Below are positions 22,855 to 33,412 of a DNA stretch of 64,000 bases, piece after piece (positions within the stretch are counted from its first letter, which is position 1; every line of letters begins with the position of its first letter). The stretch is from the NCBI GenBank assembly GCA_036365515.1, contig CM070876.1:128781894-128845893 (forward strand), given 5' to 3'. Below the pieces are notes generated by a model. The model searched no databases, was not told where the DNA came from, and worked only from the letters and a program-made list of their open reading frames with translations. This stretch comes from Torymus aiolomorphi (Eukaryota > Arthropoda > Insecta > Hymenoptera > Torymidae). The position numbers were made by a program, and so were the translations under genes.

Positions 22855-23060
22855 GTTGTAGTGGGGTAGGTGGAGGGGTATGTGGAGGGGTAGGTGGAGG
22901 GGGGGCGGAGGGGAGTAGCGGGGGTGGAGGGGGTGGAGGCGCGACGCCATTCAAAATAACGTAAAATTTGAAAGAATTTAACGGTAAAAAGTGGAGTGGT
23001 GGTGGAGGGGTGGTCGAGGGGGGTGGAGGGGAGTGGAGGGGGTGGAGGGGGTAGGTACCC
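22855..23060 (+). repeat. G-rich minisatellite (GGTGGAGGGG)n
   Basis: Two G-rich blocks, 22857-22940 and 22991-23057, are built of GTGGAGGGG-like units around a unique 45-bp spacer. Multiple G3-4 runs could form G-quadruplexes on this strand. Confidence 0.9.
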
Positions 23061-23093
23061 ATTTTTGCCCTTACAACTATATAATATAGGAAG

Positions 23094-23097
<4 letters not shown>

Positions 23098-23131
<34 letters not shown>

Positions 23132-23132
23132 C
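23098..23132. repeat. (TA)n microsatellite
   Basis: About 35 bp alternating TA directly before the second transposase half. Confidence 0.95.
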
Positions 23133-23188
23133 ATATGAATAAGTTTTAATTCTTCAGATAAAAACCATTTAAAAACGTATTATTTTTA

Positions 23189-23963
23189 GGTAAACGTAAT
23201 CAATTGACAACGACAGAATCCAATCAATCACGTTTGGTAATTCGTTGGGTCGTAAAAACCGTCCACGGTATCATCGGGCAATAATTCAAGCTACTCCATC
23301 ATCAGTTGCATAATAGTCTTTTGAAAAATGCAGGATTATACTGCAAAATTGCATATCTTTTACACAATTTTTTTGGTAAATAACAATTCAGATCCTGGCA
23401 GACCCGATCGAATCTTTGACAGAATCAACGCTTCTAAGAATTTGGAAAATACGTTAGCTCAGGCGGTTGAAGATAACATCTGGAATAGCAAAACTGTACC
23501 CTTTCCGAGTCTATCATCTGCAGAGATATTGGATTTTCCTGAGATGACTATAGAAGATTTGAAAATATTTTTTACTGGGTCGTATCAGTTATCACAAGTA
23601 GTTTCGTTTCTATCGGAAATGCTAGAAGAGGATAATACACTTCATTTGAGTTACGCAAAAGAACAACATGATATAATCAGGTTCGAAGTCGGTTCACGCT
23701 ATATCAACAGCAAAGTTTACAAATCATATTTACAATATCAACCTGACAGCGTAGGACTCAACGGTATCAGACGTTATTGCTGTAACTGCGCTAATGTTAA
23801 CAGAGCTATAGGATGCTGCTCGCATATAGCCGCCATAGTTTTTTACCTGTCTCATGCAAGATATTTATCAAAGATTATTCGATCAGCTGAGATACTTACA
23901 ATATTGTTTGACTTTGAAGAAGTAACGCCAGTTATCGAGGAAGATAGTGACGAGGAGGATTAA
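23189..23963 (+). pseudogene. IS4EU/ISL2EU-type transposase, C-terminal half with SWIM finger
   Basis: From about 23191 the sequence reads KRNQLTTTESNQSRLV then RWVVKTVHGIIGQ, the block holding the third catalytic acid (E in TTTES) of DDE_Tnp_4 transposases of this type. A frame break follows near 23280-23330, then an open frame 23328-23963. That frame includes MTIEDLKIFFTGSYQLSQ near 23545 and a SWIM zinc finger, CNCANVNRAIGCCSH, near 23783-23827 (C-x-C...C-x-H). It ends with an acidic tail (EEDSDEED) at 23963. It begins exactly where the fragment at 8970-9844 leaves off, and the 13.3 kb between consists of repeats. The bases before it, TTATTTTTAG at about 23180-23189, also look like a splice acceptor. 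Confidence 0.8.
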
Positions 23964-24287
23964 AGAGACAATCCAGGAATCATTGTATATAATTTATATG
24001 ATAATGTATATATTTTATAAGACACACGATTTCTGTAAAATATATGTAGTAATGAACAATTCTTTATTATATTTACATTTACATTTACCGATCATATGCA
24101 AAAAAAATTAGATAATCTAACCAAAAATCAAGAAAATGACAAATAATATGCACTTTTATACAAAAAATAGGGTGTTTTCATTAAGTTCTGACTGATTTCG
24201 TACTCAAAAACATATCAGCCGTATCGGAATGTATCAAATATTGATAACGTATGTCCGAAAGTAATATATCTGTTTATTTAAAAGTCA
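23964..24287. other. 3' flank of transposase, no gene seen
   Basis: AT-rich; no clear terminal inverted repeat matching the left side was found. Contains TTTATTATATTTAC-like sequence near 24062. Confidence 0.4.
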
Positions 24288-24433
24288 TTAACCTTCTGAC
24301 AGCCGGCATGACGCCATATGGCGTCATTCCATGATCGGCCCACATATACTATTACTTAAGAAACATTTATATGGAAAATTTCGAGAAAGTTACTCTTTTT
24401 CAGTAGGAAAAATGCCAGCTGTCAGAAGGTTAA
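24288..24433. mobile_element. piggyBac-like MITE, 138 bp with TTAA target duplication
   Basis: TTAA at 24288-24291 and 24430-24433 flank perfect 12-bp inverted ends, CCTTCTGACAGC and GCTGTCAGAAGG. TTAA duplication is the hallmark of piggyBac-type insertion. Inside is a 20-bp perfect palindrome at 24308-24327. No coding capacity. Confidence 0.85.
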
Positions 24434-24917
24434 AGGCACTACCAATTATTTAAGGCCCATTAAAGGCCCAAAAATGGCTAAAAATAGGGTTCTTCGCATT
24501 TTTGAGTACGGCCCACCATTCCAAAAGGCTGAGAAAATTCTAGTACAAAGAAAACATTAGAATATACAATTTTCCTGTGTAGTTAGTCCTGAAGATATAA
24601 AATAAATTAAGAAAAAATGAATTTTAATTCCTTTTTAATTTTTTTAGGTTAGGTATTGAATGCGCCTAAAGCTAAAAAAAATTGACTAAAAAATACTGCT
24701 CACGAGCTATAATCTCATATTTTTTTCAAAATTTTTAACATCAAGGAAACGGAGAAAAAAAATAATTTCCGAAAAATGCGATTTTTGGGCCTTACTGGTA
24801 TAAGAAGGGGAGAGAGGTCCCCGGAAAAATCGTAGAAAATTCTGTTTTTACTATACTTATATGAAATCACTGTCATTTTTCGCTTTCATTAACAATGGCA
24901 TTTTGCCTATCTTAACT
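24434..24917. other. no gene seen
   Basis: AT-rich sequence with AAGGCCCATTAAAGGCCCAAAAATGG (direct repeat AAGGCCCA) near 24450. No coding frame supported until the Helitron fragment. Confidence 0.4.
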
Positions 24918-25905
24918 TCGGGTACCCTTTGATACATTGTTTGGCAGAGGATCTCATATTATAAGAATATGTGGACAAATTTCTCTTAACGTTTATTCAT
25001 TACACTCTAATGAACAAGATGCAAGGAAGTATGGTCAACTTTATATTCTTGACAATGACATTGCTACGCAAACACGATATCAGTGTAATGTGTCGAGTGC
25101 ATTTAATTTGTTACAGGAATTAGATAAGTTGCTTAGAGATATAAATATTTACGCGAAATTGTACAAAATGATGCACGAAGTTGAAAGAGTAGAAGAAAGT
25201 AAATGTAATGAGACAGACGATAAAATTAATGCTATTAAAATGTACATAACTCGAAATTCTTGATAAAAATCAATATAACACTGCCAAATTCAATGAAATT
25301 GACGTAGTCTTTGTCGGCGATGAAGGGTTACTCTCAGTTGACCGCAATATATACATTTATTCAAGAAATGAAAAACCTATATTATATATCTTATATTAGT
25401 AAACATATAGATCCCATGACTTGCCCTCTTATATTTCCTAATGGAGGTTTTGGATGGATGCCAAATGTAAAACAACGTAATTGTAACAATAGCATTACAA
25501 TGCTGCAATTTTATTGTTATAAATTTTGTATTCGAACTGATTTTAGTCTATTTCTAAATTTGGGTAACTTAACTTAACAGTATATTGTAGATGAATGGGT
25601 AAAAGTAGAATGCTCAAGATTACATTTCTTGAAACAAAATCAAAATCTATTAAGAACAGATTTATATAAAGGCGTTATAGATTATTTATTAAAAAGAAGT
25701 CAAAATGATAGATTAAGAATTAGAAAAATGGTGAATTACCGTCATCATTTTCAGGAAGTCCTAGATCAATGTAACAAGATTTTTCAAATTCAATGACAAT
25801 CATCCAGCAACTTGGTAAATCAGATTATTTTATAACAATGACTTGTAATCCAAATTGGCAAGAAATTCAAGAAAATTTATCAAAACAAGATTTGTCACCA
25901 TTACC
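24918..25905 (+). pseudogene. Helitron Rep/helicase, N-terminal (Helitron_like_N) fragment
   Basis: The frames 24937-25263, 25263-25577 and about 25560-25905 read successive motifs of the Helitron N-terminal domain. These are ICGQISLNVYSLHSNEQDAR then YGQLYILDNDIATQTR, LLQELDKLLRDINIYAKLYKMM, NEIDVVFVGDEG, DPMTCPLIFPNGGFGWMP, and QYIVDEWVKVECSRLHFLKQNQ. The last is IIQQLGKSDYFITMTCNPNWQEIQENL near 25797. The catalytic HUH and tyrosine region that should follow is absent because a Ty3/gypsy element begins at about 25906-25930. Several frameshifts and stops are present. Helitrons move by rolling-circle replication. The helicase part of what is probably the same copy reappears at 35237-35279 and 39948-40869. 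Confidence 0.85.
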
Positions 25906-25927
25906 TACCCAACACAACGCACAATAC

Positions 25928-27118
25928 GGAACAATTAGGAGACGCGGATCACTTCTTGGTGGCCGACTTAGCGAGTGGGTTTCATCAAATTCGACTAAGA
26001 ACAGAGGATCGGAAATATACCGTGTTCTCTACTACTTTTGCGCACTTCCAGTATGCCAGGTTACCATTCGGCATGAAAAATGCTCCCGCGACGTTTCAAG
26101 AGCAGATGAATAAGGTGGTGAGACAGAGAAAGAGTATGTTCGCGTATATAGATGAGATAATTATAGCCGCGACTTTGGATAAATTAGATATCGATTTCCT
26201 CGAATTAACCGACAGATTTATCGAGGTTAATATGAGGTTGCACCCCGGTAAAACACACTTCTATCAAAATTCAGTAACCTATTTCGGATATGTAATCTCG
26301 CCACTAGGGGTAGAATTGGACCCTAGGAAGCTGAAGGCTATCGCGGCCTTTCCAACGCCCAACACTGCGCTACAGATAAAACAATTTACGGGAATTTGTG
26401 GGTACTACCACCGTTTTATAGAAAATTACGCGGGTATTGCCAAACCCTTATTTGACCTTACTAAAAGAAACGTAAAATTCATTTGGTCCGAGAAACCGCG
26501 ATGCGCTTTTGAAACTCTAAAGATGCGGTTGACCTCGGCGCCAATTCCAAGACATCCGGATTTTGAGAAACATTTTTACATAACAAGCGATGCCTGTATC
26601 GACGGAATAGGGGGGTATCTCTCCCAGATATACGACGGGATTCACCACCCGGTTTCGTACGCAAGTCGCGGCCTAACAGACACGGAGATGAGATACAGTA
26701 CCATGAGCACAAATTATTGGGCATGGTGTATTGTGCAAAACCATTTTGGTTATTGCGTTTTGGGGAGAAAATTTACATTCTTGACGGATCATAAGCCCCT
26801 GGTATGACTACATTTGATTAAAGACTCGACGCTGCGGTTAAAGAAGTGGTATTTTAAATTATGCGCCGTGTACGATTTTGATATACAGCATATTCTTGGT
26901 AAAACTAATTATATCGCGAACGCGTTGTCCCATAACTCTGTGACGGGCGCATTGCAAGCTAACATAATTAGAAAGCAACGGCAGTCAACATCAAGCTCAG
27001 GCTCCGAGGTAATTCCAGTCAGTAAAAGGAAAGGAAAGGTTTTGACGGAGACAGACAATACGGATTCTGGGAGGATGAGGTTAATTCAAACCCGCCTGAC
27101 AAGGTATGTGATCCTATA
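25928..27118 (+). pseudogene. Ty3/gypsy pol fragment: RT and RNase H (env-bearing element)
   Basis: It begins inside the RT at VADLASGFHQIRL (about 25956), so Gag, protease and the RT start are missing: the element is 5'-truncated. LPFGMKNAPATFQ follows near 26066. The active site reads F-A-Y-I-D-E near 26138-26155, where the second Asp of the usual Y-x-D-D is Glu. RNase H follows, with TSDACIDG near 26583 and FLTDHKPLV near 26776. A TGA at 26805-26807 replaces a probable Trp codon, and the frame then continues in phase to 27118 (KKWYFKLCAVYDFDIQHILG). The RT-RH type is Ty3/gypsy, not BEL or copia. Confidence 0.9.
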
Positions 27119-28819
27119 ACTAATCAGGAGACCCAAGGAGGCAGTAATCCTCTTCCAAATCCAGCAGCCCCTGCAGTTGATCGCTCACAGGGATTAGAGG
27201 AAACAAGGGACAGCGGCAGCGAGGAGCTCATGTCTACGGAACACGGGAGTTCATTGAATATTATTGATGACCCCGCTGTTCCATACGACGTCGAGGGGCC
27301 TAGCGGGCGCGAGCCAAGGATCGCGGATAACATAATTGTCTCGCGAGATGACTTCTTACAATATCGGGATAATATCGCGTAATTTGTAACAGTAAAAAAT
27401 CAGGCATTATGTACGGGGGCGACGAAACTGTGGGAAACTAATAAACTTCCGCAAATTTCTGAGGTGACGCTGGGCAGGGTTAAGGTGACTATAGCAGGGA
27501 GCAAATACCACATTACCGTGCCAATAAAAGAGAATCTGCATATTCGAGTAGATCAAGATATTTTTAAAGAGGCCGTAAACTCCCTACTTGACACCACGTT
27601 ATCCTTGCAACTAACGAGCCTTAGAATGTCGAAAAGCGGACACCTGGGTGACCTTTTGTGGGAGATGATTACCGATATCCTCACGGAAACCTTTGCAGGT
27701 GCGCCGACAAAAATTATTGTACGTAAAAATCTAATTATTTTCCTGAAACCCGAAATTAGAAGAACTATAATTAAAGAAGTTTATGAATCTCCCGCAAATG
27801 GTCATAAAGGTGTTGCGAAAACATACAAGTACTTAAGAGTTGTAAAACTCTAGGAGTTTATCGCTCGACGTCTTACTTGTCAAACCAACGAGCTGATAAG
27901 AAAAAGGGTTCGCCAACCGATGGTATTGACGGACATCCCGGGTGATTCATTTACGAAGGTATCATTAGATATAGTGGGACCACTCCCAGAAACTACGTCA
28001 GGAAAAAGGTTTATCTTAACGATGCAGGACTTGCTGACAAAGTACAGTATCGCGGTGGCTCTAACTGAAGCAAATTCCAGAACTATAGCCGATGCCTTCC
28101 TTCTCAGGAAGGTGTATGTTTTTGGCGCCCCGAGGATAGTCTTAACGGATCAGGGACCGAATTTTACCAACTCGTTGGTCAAGAATTTTGCAAAATTATG
28201 TAATATTCGATTCTGTACCACAACCGCTTTTATGCCACAGTCCAATGGTTCGATAGAGCGCATGCACCACTCGCTAATCGAGAGGCTGAAAAACTATGTC
28301 AACGCAATTAAGGAATGGGACAGTTGGTTGGAATGTGCATGCTTCTCGTACAACACCAGCGTGCACGAGGGCATACGGCTTACGCCCTTCGAATGTGTAT
28401 TCAGAAGGATCGCGCGGGTACCATCGGGGCCGGCCGAGATCGACGATGATTAGACAGAAACTTACTGAGATTACCTTGTCCGACTAAAGGCTAGATTGAT
28501 TGAGATTAAGCAGTTAGCCCGGGAAAATTTGAATAAAGCTAAGGAGCGGTCTAAAGAATATTACGATCTTCGTGCCAACCCTTGCAATTTTTGCGTGGGA
28601 GATAAGGTTATGCTAATCAACGAGCCTAAAAAGGGAAAGTTTGCGCCTGATTACTCGGGTTCGCATAAAATTGTAGAATTAATAAATGACGAGAGGAATA
28701 TAAACATTACTTTCAAGAGGGGAACACGAGTGGTACATCCGAATAAGCTAAGACGAGTACGAATGGAGGACCCCGAATCGACGGCGGAGGTCTCAGTGGC
28801 ATCGACATCAACGATCTGA
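27119..28819 (+). pseudogene. Ty3/gypsy integrase (env-bearing element)
   Basis: A hydrophilic linker (27119-27380, Ser/Glu/Pro-rich) leads to an integrase frame 27464-28453 with one internal TAG at 27851-27853. The zinc domain keeps the His part (NGHKGVAKTYKYL near 27800), but only one Cys of the Cys pair is seen (TCQTNE near 27878), so a small deletion is likely. The core carries the catalytic triad: D in SLDIVGPL near 27970, D in LTDQGPNF near 28146, E in SNGSIERMHHSL near 28250. After a frameshift near 28440 the C-terminal domain runs 28496-28819, including VGDKVMLINEP near 28598. The product would insert element DNA into host chromosomes. Confidence 0.9.
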
Positions 28820-28830
28820 CATCTTTTCTT

Positions 28831-31048
28831 ATGTTTGTAGGCATGAGGATTGAGGAAGCAATGCTGCTGGCTGCCATCCTATTATTGTCCACTCCCAATT
28901 CTTTCCTAATCACGGGGTATGTCTACGGCAAGGGACCGATAAACATCACTACTTTTGCAATCGACGAAGTGCGGAGTTGCGAGATGGAGTCAACACCAAT
29001 CAACCATACGAGCCTCGAGTTCTGGCTGTTACAGAAGATCGACTACGAGGACGAGGCCGTTATAAGTTGCAAATTCAAAGTGGAGCAAATAATTCGCTAC
29101 TGCACACTCCCATGTTTCCGACGTGGCGAATGGGGAGAGAACGTTTATGATACATTTGAACAAAGAACTATGCGAAAACTTAGTGAGATATGGACAGATA
29201 AAGTACCGCGAAGTGATAATAGTCGATCTGGTGAGCAATATAAGTAATCACAGGTCGATTATAACGGCAGGACACTTGACCACAGGTGGAACCTGTAAGG
29301 GCACTGCGTATGATGACTTAAACGAGAACTATGAAAATGTAGTGGTGACCGCGAAGGTGAAAATCGATTACAGCGAGTTCAAGGCGTCAGCGGATAAAGT
29401 CCGAAACAAACTGATTCTTGCCTCCGGCACTGTGTGTTCTTTTTCAGATGGTCACTGTACAGAGGCTGACGGCACCGTAGTGTATTGGACGCCAACGCCA
29501 CAGTCTAGGTGTAAATTCGAGGGCTATTCGGTACTGTTTGAAGGCATGGGAGCGAAGGTAACGTCCAAGGATTCACCTACGATTTACTTTGGAAATTCGT
29601 CAGATGGAATCCAGTTCGGTCTAGCTGCCACCGACGAAGAAAGTCTATGCGGCTATCGCATTATAAAAACGGAGCACCCGAAGCTCGTTATCCTGGAGTC
29701 TACGGGAAACTCCAACTTCAAAGGAACTTCAACGATACAAATACAAAATATTCTATCGACAGCCTACTTTAACACAAAAATTTCTTATTTGTCTCGACAC
29801 GTTAACACGAAATTCGATAAATTGTATCAGGACATTCTTTTCCACCGGTGCAATTTGGAGCGACAGAATCTTATTAATGCACTCCCTCAGGCAAGAACGA
29901 ACCCGGAGACCTTTGCTCTGAGAATCATGAAGATGCAGGGTTACACGGCGATTGCTGCTGGCGCAGCAGTTCACATCATCCAATGCCAGGCCATCCAATG
30001 TAAATTACGGAATCTCGAGGCATATTACCAGGAACTTCCAGTCACTTGTGAAGAGAGAATTGGATTCTTGAAGCCAAGCTCGCGGCTGCTCACTAACGTA
30101 GCGACGACCATCGACTGTAACCGATTCCTACGCCCTATTTCAACTTGGAAGGAGTATGGCACCAATTCTTACCCCAGCTATCCAGGTTCGATGCACCACA
30201 GATACTGGCCCCACACCAAAAGCCGACCTGAAAGTATGAAGAATTGAGGAACATCATGGCTCATGGCATTTATCGGCAAGAGGAATTGGATCGCCTACAT
30301 GAACACCTTATCTTCAATGCCGAAAAACCCGCTATCATGGAGACAGTGGCCCGCCACATCTCGGATAAGTCCCGCCCCGACGGCTTCCCAGACCTCTCTA
30401 AACTACTAGACCCAGAATCCCTTTCCAACATTGCGCATTCCGTTTTCTCCCGCCTCTGGTCTTCCTTCACTAAATTCGGAATCGCAGCGGCAGGTGTACT
30501 TGCCATCATCATGCTTTTACAAACTTCCAAATTTGTTTTAGATACGTTATTAAGATGATGCAATACCCACGCTATTGCTCAAAATTGGGTTCCCGTATTT
30601 CTCATTCAATTTTTAATTTTAAGGAAAAAACTCTTTGATACACTATAGTTCTTTATTAAACTTAAAACGTGTCAGAGTTTTTTTCAAAAAGTTTAAAATT
30701 GAAGGAGAAAAATGGGAATCCAGAATTGAGTAATAGCGTGGATGTCACGTCACCTTAAGGGGGTATGCCCTGTATACTGTCTACGGGTGGAGCTCGAACT
30801 TCCTGGCTGCCGTGTGGTCCACCCTAGCGCACTTACTTTTGAGTCTGATGAAGCCAAGTGTCACACGTGGTGAATCGGAAGCCAACGCCAGACTAGAACA
30901 GCGAGGGGCGCCGCCAACAACTAGGGCTCGACAGGGTGTTGATTGCCAATCCCTTGCGTACAGGAGCGTACGACCATCGCGTAGATCGCGTGGAATAGAA
31001 GAACTCGAACGCCGTCTCAACTTTGGGAACGCTCTGTCTGTCGACTAA
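28831..31048 (+). pseudogene. env: envelope glycoprotein gene, chuvirus-like (endogenous), broken
   Basis: The gene directly follows integrase, the place of env in errantivirus-like elements. The first frame, 28831-29247, starts with a hydrophobic signal-peptide-like stretch (about residues 8-25) and has N-glycosylation sites. A frameshift at about 29130-29240 leads to 29123-30247, which is Cys-rich. A second frameshift near 30240 leads to 30244-30558, with an amphipathic segment and a C-terminal membrane anchor (about residues 78-98). The Cys spacing and the motifs around GYRIIKTEHPKL and GIYRQEELDRL resemble glycoproteins of chuvirus-type negative-strand RNA viruses, not the baculovirus-F type usual in gypsy errantiviruses. 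A likely cytoplasmic tail (30781-31048) is separated by a hairpin insertion. At least two frameshifts and this insertion disable it. The family call rests on remembered family features and has not been searched. Confidence 0.7.
30562..30760. mobile_element. hairpin MITE inserted in env 3' part
   Basis: CCCACGCTATTGCTCAAAAT (about 30570) and its inverted partner ATTGAGTAATAGCGTGG (about 30725-30741) form terminal inverted repeats of about 40 bp. The inner ends also pair (AAACTCT with AGAGTTT). The family and target duplication are not clear. It separates the env membrane anchor from the probable tail. Confidence 0.7.
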
Positions 31049-31072
31049 CACTTTCCATCTTATGGTGGGGGA

Positions 31073-31640
31073 TGTTATGTCCGGGGTTTATTTTTATTTT
31101 ATTTTCTTTAATTGGCATTGTGTAGAATTAGTTCGCGAAATAATGTAACCAATATTAAGTAAGAAGTGACTCGACGTGTGCTAATGGAGCGCCGATATGG
31201 GCCTAATCGGCAAGGCAGAGAGCTGCCGATATGTATTTTATGATGATAGTTGCTATACCAAGAGAGGCTGATTTATCACACAGACAGTTATCTTCACTCG
31301 CTGCATAAGAACGCTTGCCTCACTTGCGAATTATTAGTTATTAACAATTGAGTTAGTGTAGCTGGCGAATCTTTTTTTTGTGTAAGCCCTTAGGGAAGTT
31401 TTAGGACGGGATAGGTTGTGGCACGTGTTTGAATATTGCGATGCATCATGAGTACGATACAAATAAAAAAAAAAAAAAACTTGTAGAGGAAATTGCTCGA
31501 ATATGAATAATAGCTTAGCTTAGCACGCCAGGAATGAGAAAATACCAATAGAGCTTGTAAACTAGACTATAGTAGTAATTAATTGTAAAAGGGGCTTTCT
31601 CCGTGTTTCGTTAAGACATTGCAAACTTCATGTAATAAAC
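31073..31640 (+). repeat. probable 3' LTR of the env-bearing element
   Basis: A purine tract GGTGGGGGA ends at 31072 and is followed by TGTTATGTCCGGGG, a typical polypurine tract/LTR start with TG. AATAAAAAAA near 31458 and AATAAACT near 31634 are possible polyadenylation signals. No 5' LTR is present for comparison, so the right end is uncertain. Confidence 0.5.
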
Positions 31641-32756
31641 TAAGAAACTCTTAAACGAAGGAAAAAGCCGTGCAACCGAGCTCCTTATCGCGAGAGATAC
31701 GAAGATATTCTATAGCAGCTTGCTCAAAACCAACAGCCTGGCGTACGTGACGAAGAGCCAGTTCACATGGTGAACTTGATCGACCAATGAGCGCTATCCG
31801 TTCGCTCGACTGGGCAACGCGGGGAACCGATAATTTTTCAGTCTCAGTCAAACACTCGTGCTCATAGCAACGTTTCATTTTGTATACTCCGCGCCGATTA
31901 ACACACGGGATTCCGGTTGAGCGGTATTTTACTTAGCTTAATAATTGTATAAGCTGATTTGTTAATAACTATAAACACATTTAGCTTTCCGGGAGAATAT
32001 TTGAAAAAGTAAACGCGTGTCTGCTACGCAGAACCTTTGAACATTCGTTTGTATTTTACGAGTTTGTTATTTTCCTATTATGTTTATTGCAAAAATAGTC
32101 GGATAAAAAAAAATCATAAAGTCGCATTATTTTGATTTTGTCTCAGAAACTTTATCTTTGTGTTCATTATTGTATCAGACCCTCCGAATTTTAGTGTATC
32201 ATTTCTGTGAATTGCGAGAGCTGTGCAAAACGCGCATTTCAGGATTAGCGCGACGGATACAACTCTACAACAGTGAGTCTGTCGGCCAAGGCGCTTCCCT
32301 ACAGCCTCTAGACGAGCCGAGAGTGAGGACGACATCTCGAAGCAGTTAGGGCGTTCCATAGACTTCGTCTAGTCGGAAATTTATAGGTCCAGGATCCGCA
32401 GCGCCAGCTCGGCTCTGCTCTTATCTAGTTGCTCTTCGTTTCTTGGTAAAGAAATTTACATCATCCTCTCTCGTTTCCTAACACAGTATCCAAAAACAAA
32501 AAGATGCCCGAAGTTAGTGCAGATCTGCTAACTTATTAGTCAGATCTGTAGGCTACGACATCATATTATTCATTTTATATGTTTTTTCAATGATTTGAAA
32601 ATTCATTAATATTTAAAATTCAAAACGATTAAGTTTACTCCCGTAATCGTACAACATGGAAAACTTATTATTCTGTCCTCCGGCCGGAAAGCGCCAACTT
32701 CCCAGCCGCTGAGCGAAATGAAGTTGCCGCTTTCCGACGCCGTCGAGCAGAAAAAT
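31641..32756. other. no gene recognised
   Basis: Mixed-composition sequence with only short frames. No protein family, TIR or tandem repeat was recognised. It may contain the rest of the LTR and diverged repeats. Confidence 0.4.
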
Positions 32757-32893
32757 AGTACACAGACCCTGGACAGTAAAAAAGAAAGCCTCAGATCACA
32801 TATAATTGTCGGCCGAGGCGAAGCCGAGGTTGACAATTACATGTGATCTGAGACATTTCTTATTTTTACTGCCTAGGTGTGTAATATACTATT
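32757..32893. mobile_element. hairpin MITE, about 60-bp arms
   Basis: From TAGTACACAGACCCTGG at 32757 to the end near 32893 the sequence folds on itself. CTCAGATCACATATAATTGTC pairs with GACAATTACATGTGATCTGAG around the loop GAGGCGAAGCCGAGG. No coding capacity. Confidence 0.85.
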
Positions 32894-33330
32894 TTTCAAT
32901 GTTTAATTTACTGAAAAATTAGTCGATAGAATCAATTTAAATTTTTAAAGATTATAGCTATTCATATTCTGCATTATCATGATTTTTTTGAAAAAAAATT
33001 AACCCTTTAGTTTGGAAGTTATAAGTTCGAAAAAAACTCGTTTTTGTTAGTAAAAAAAAACGAAATAACTAATATAATTTTTTTTGGAAAATATAGGTAT
33101 TTTTATACTCCTTAAAATACTTTTTATCCGATTTCAATATCTCAATCATATCATTAAAAAAACGCAAAAATCAATTGTTCGAAAATCGACAATTCACCAG
33201 AAAACAAATAAGAATCTACGAAACAAAAACGGTTTTTTCATCCGCAATCAAAAAACAAAAAAAATGAGCCGCGAACGATTAAAATTTCGTTCAGTAGAAG
33301 CTGTGATCCAGGCCTTCACACACACACACA
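32893..33330 (-). repeat. dispersed repeat with CA-rich tail (copy 2)
   Basis: The reverse complement is related to 10370-10815, in the same order and with the microsatellite at the same end. Divergence between the copies is substantial. Confidence 0.75.
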
Positions 33331-33412
33331 CACACGCACGCACGCACGGACGCACACACGCACGCACACACACATGCACGCACGCACGCACGCACGCATG
33401 CACACACATGAA
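33316..33412 (+). repeat. (CA)n / (CACG)n microsatellite
   Basis: CA repeats with GCACGCACG blocks, the tail of the dispersed repeat. Confidence 0.95.
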
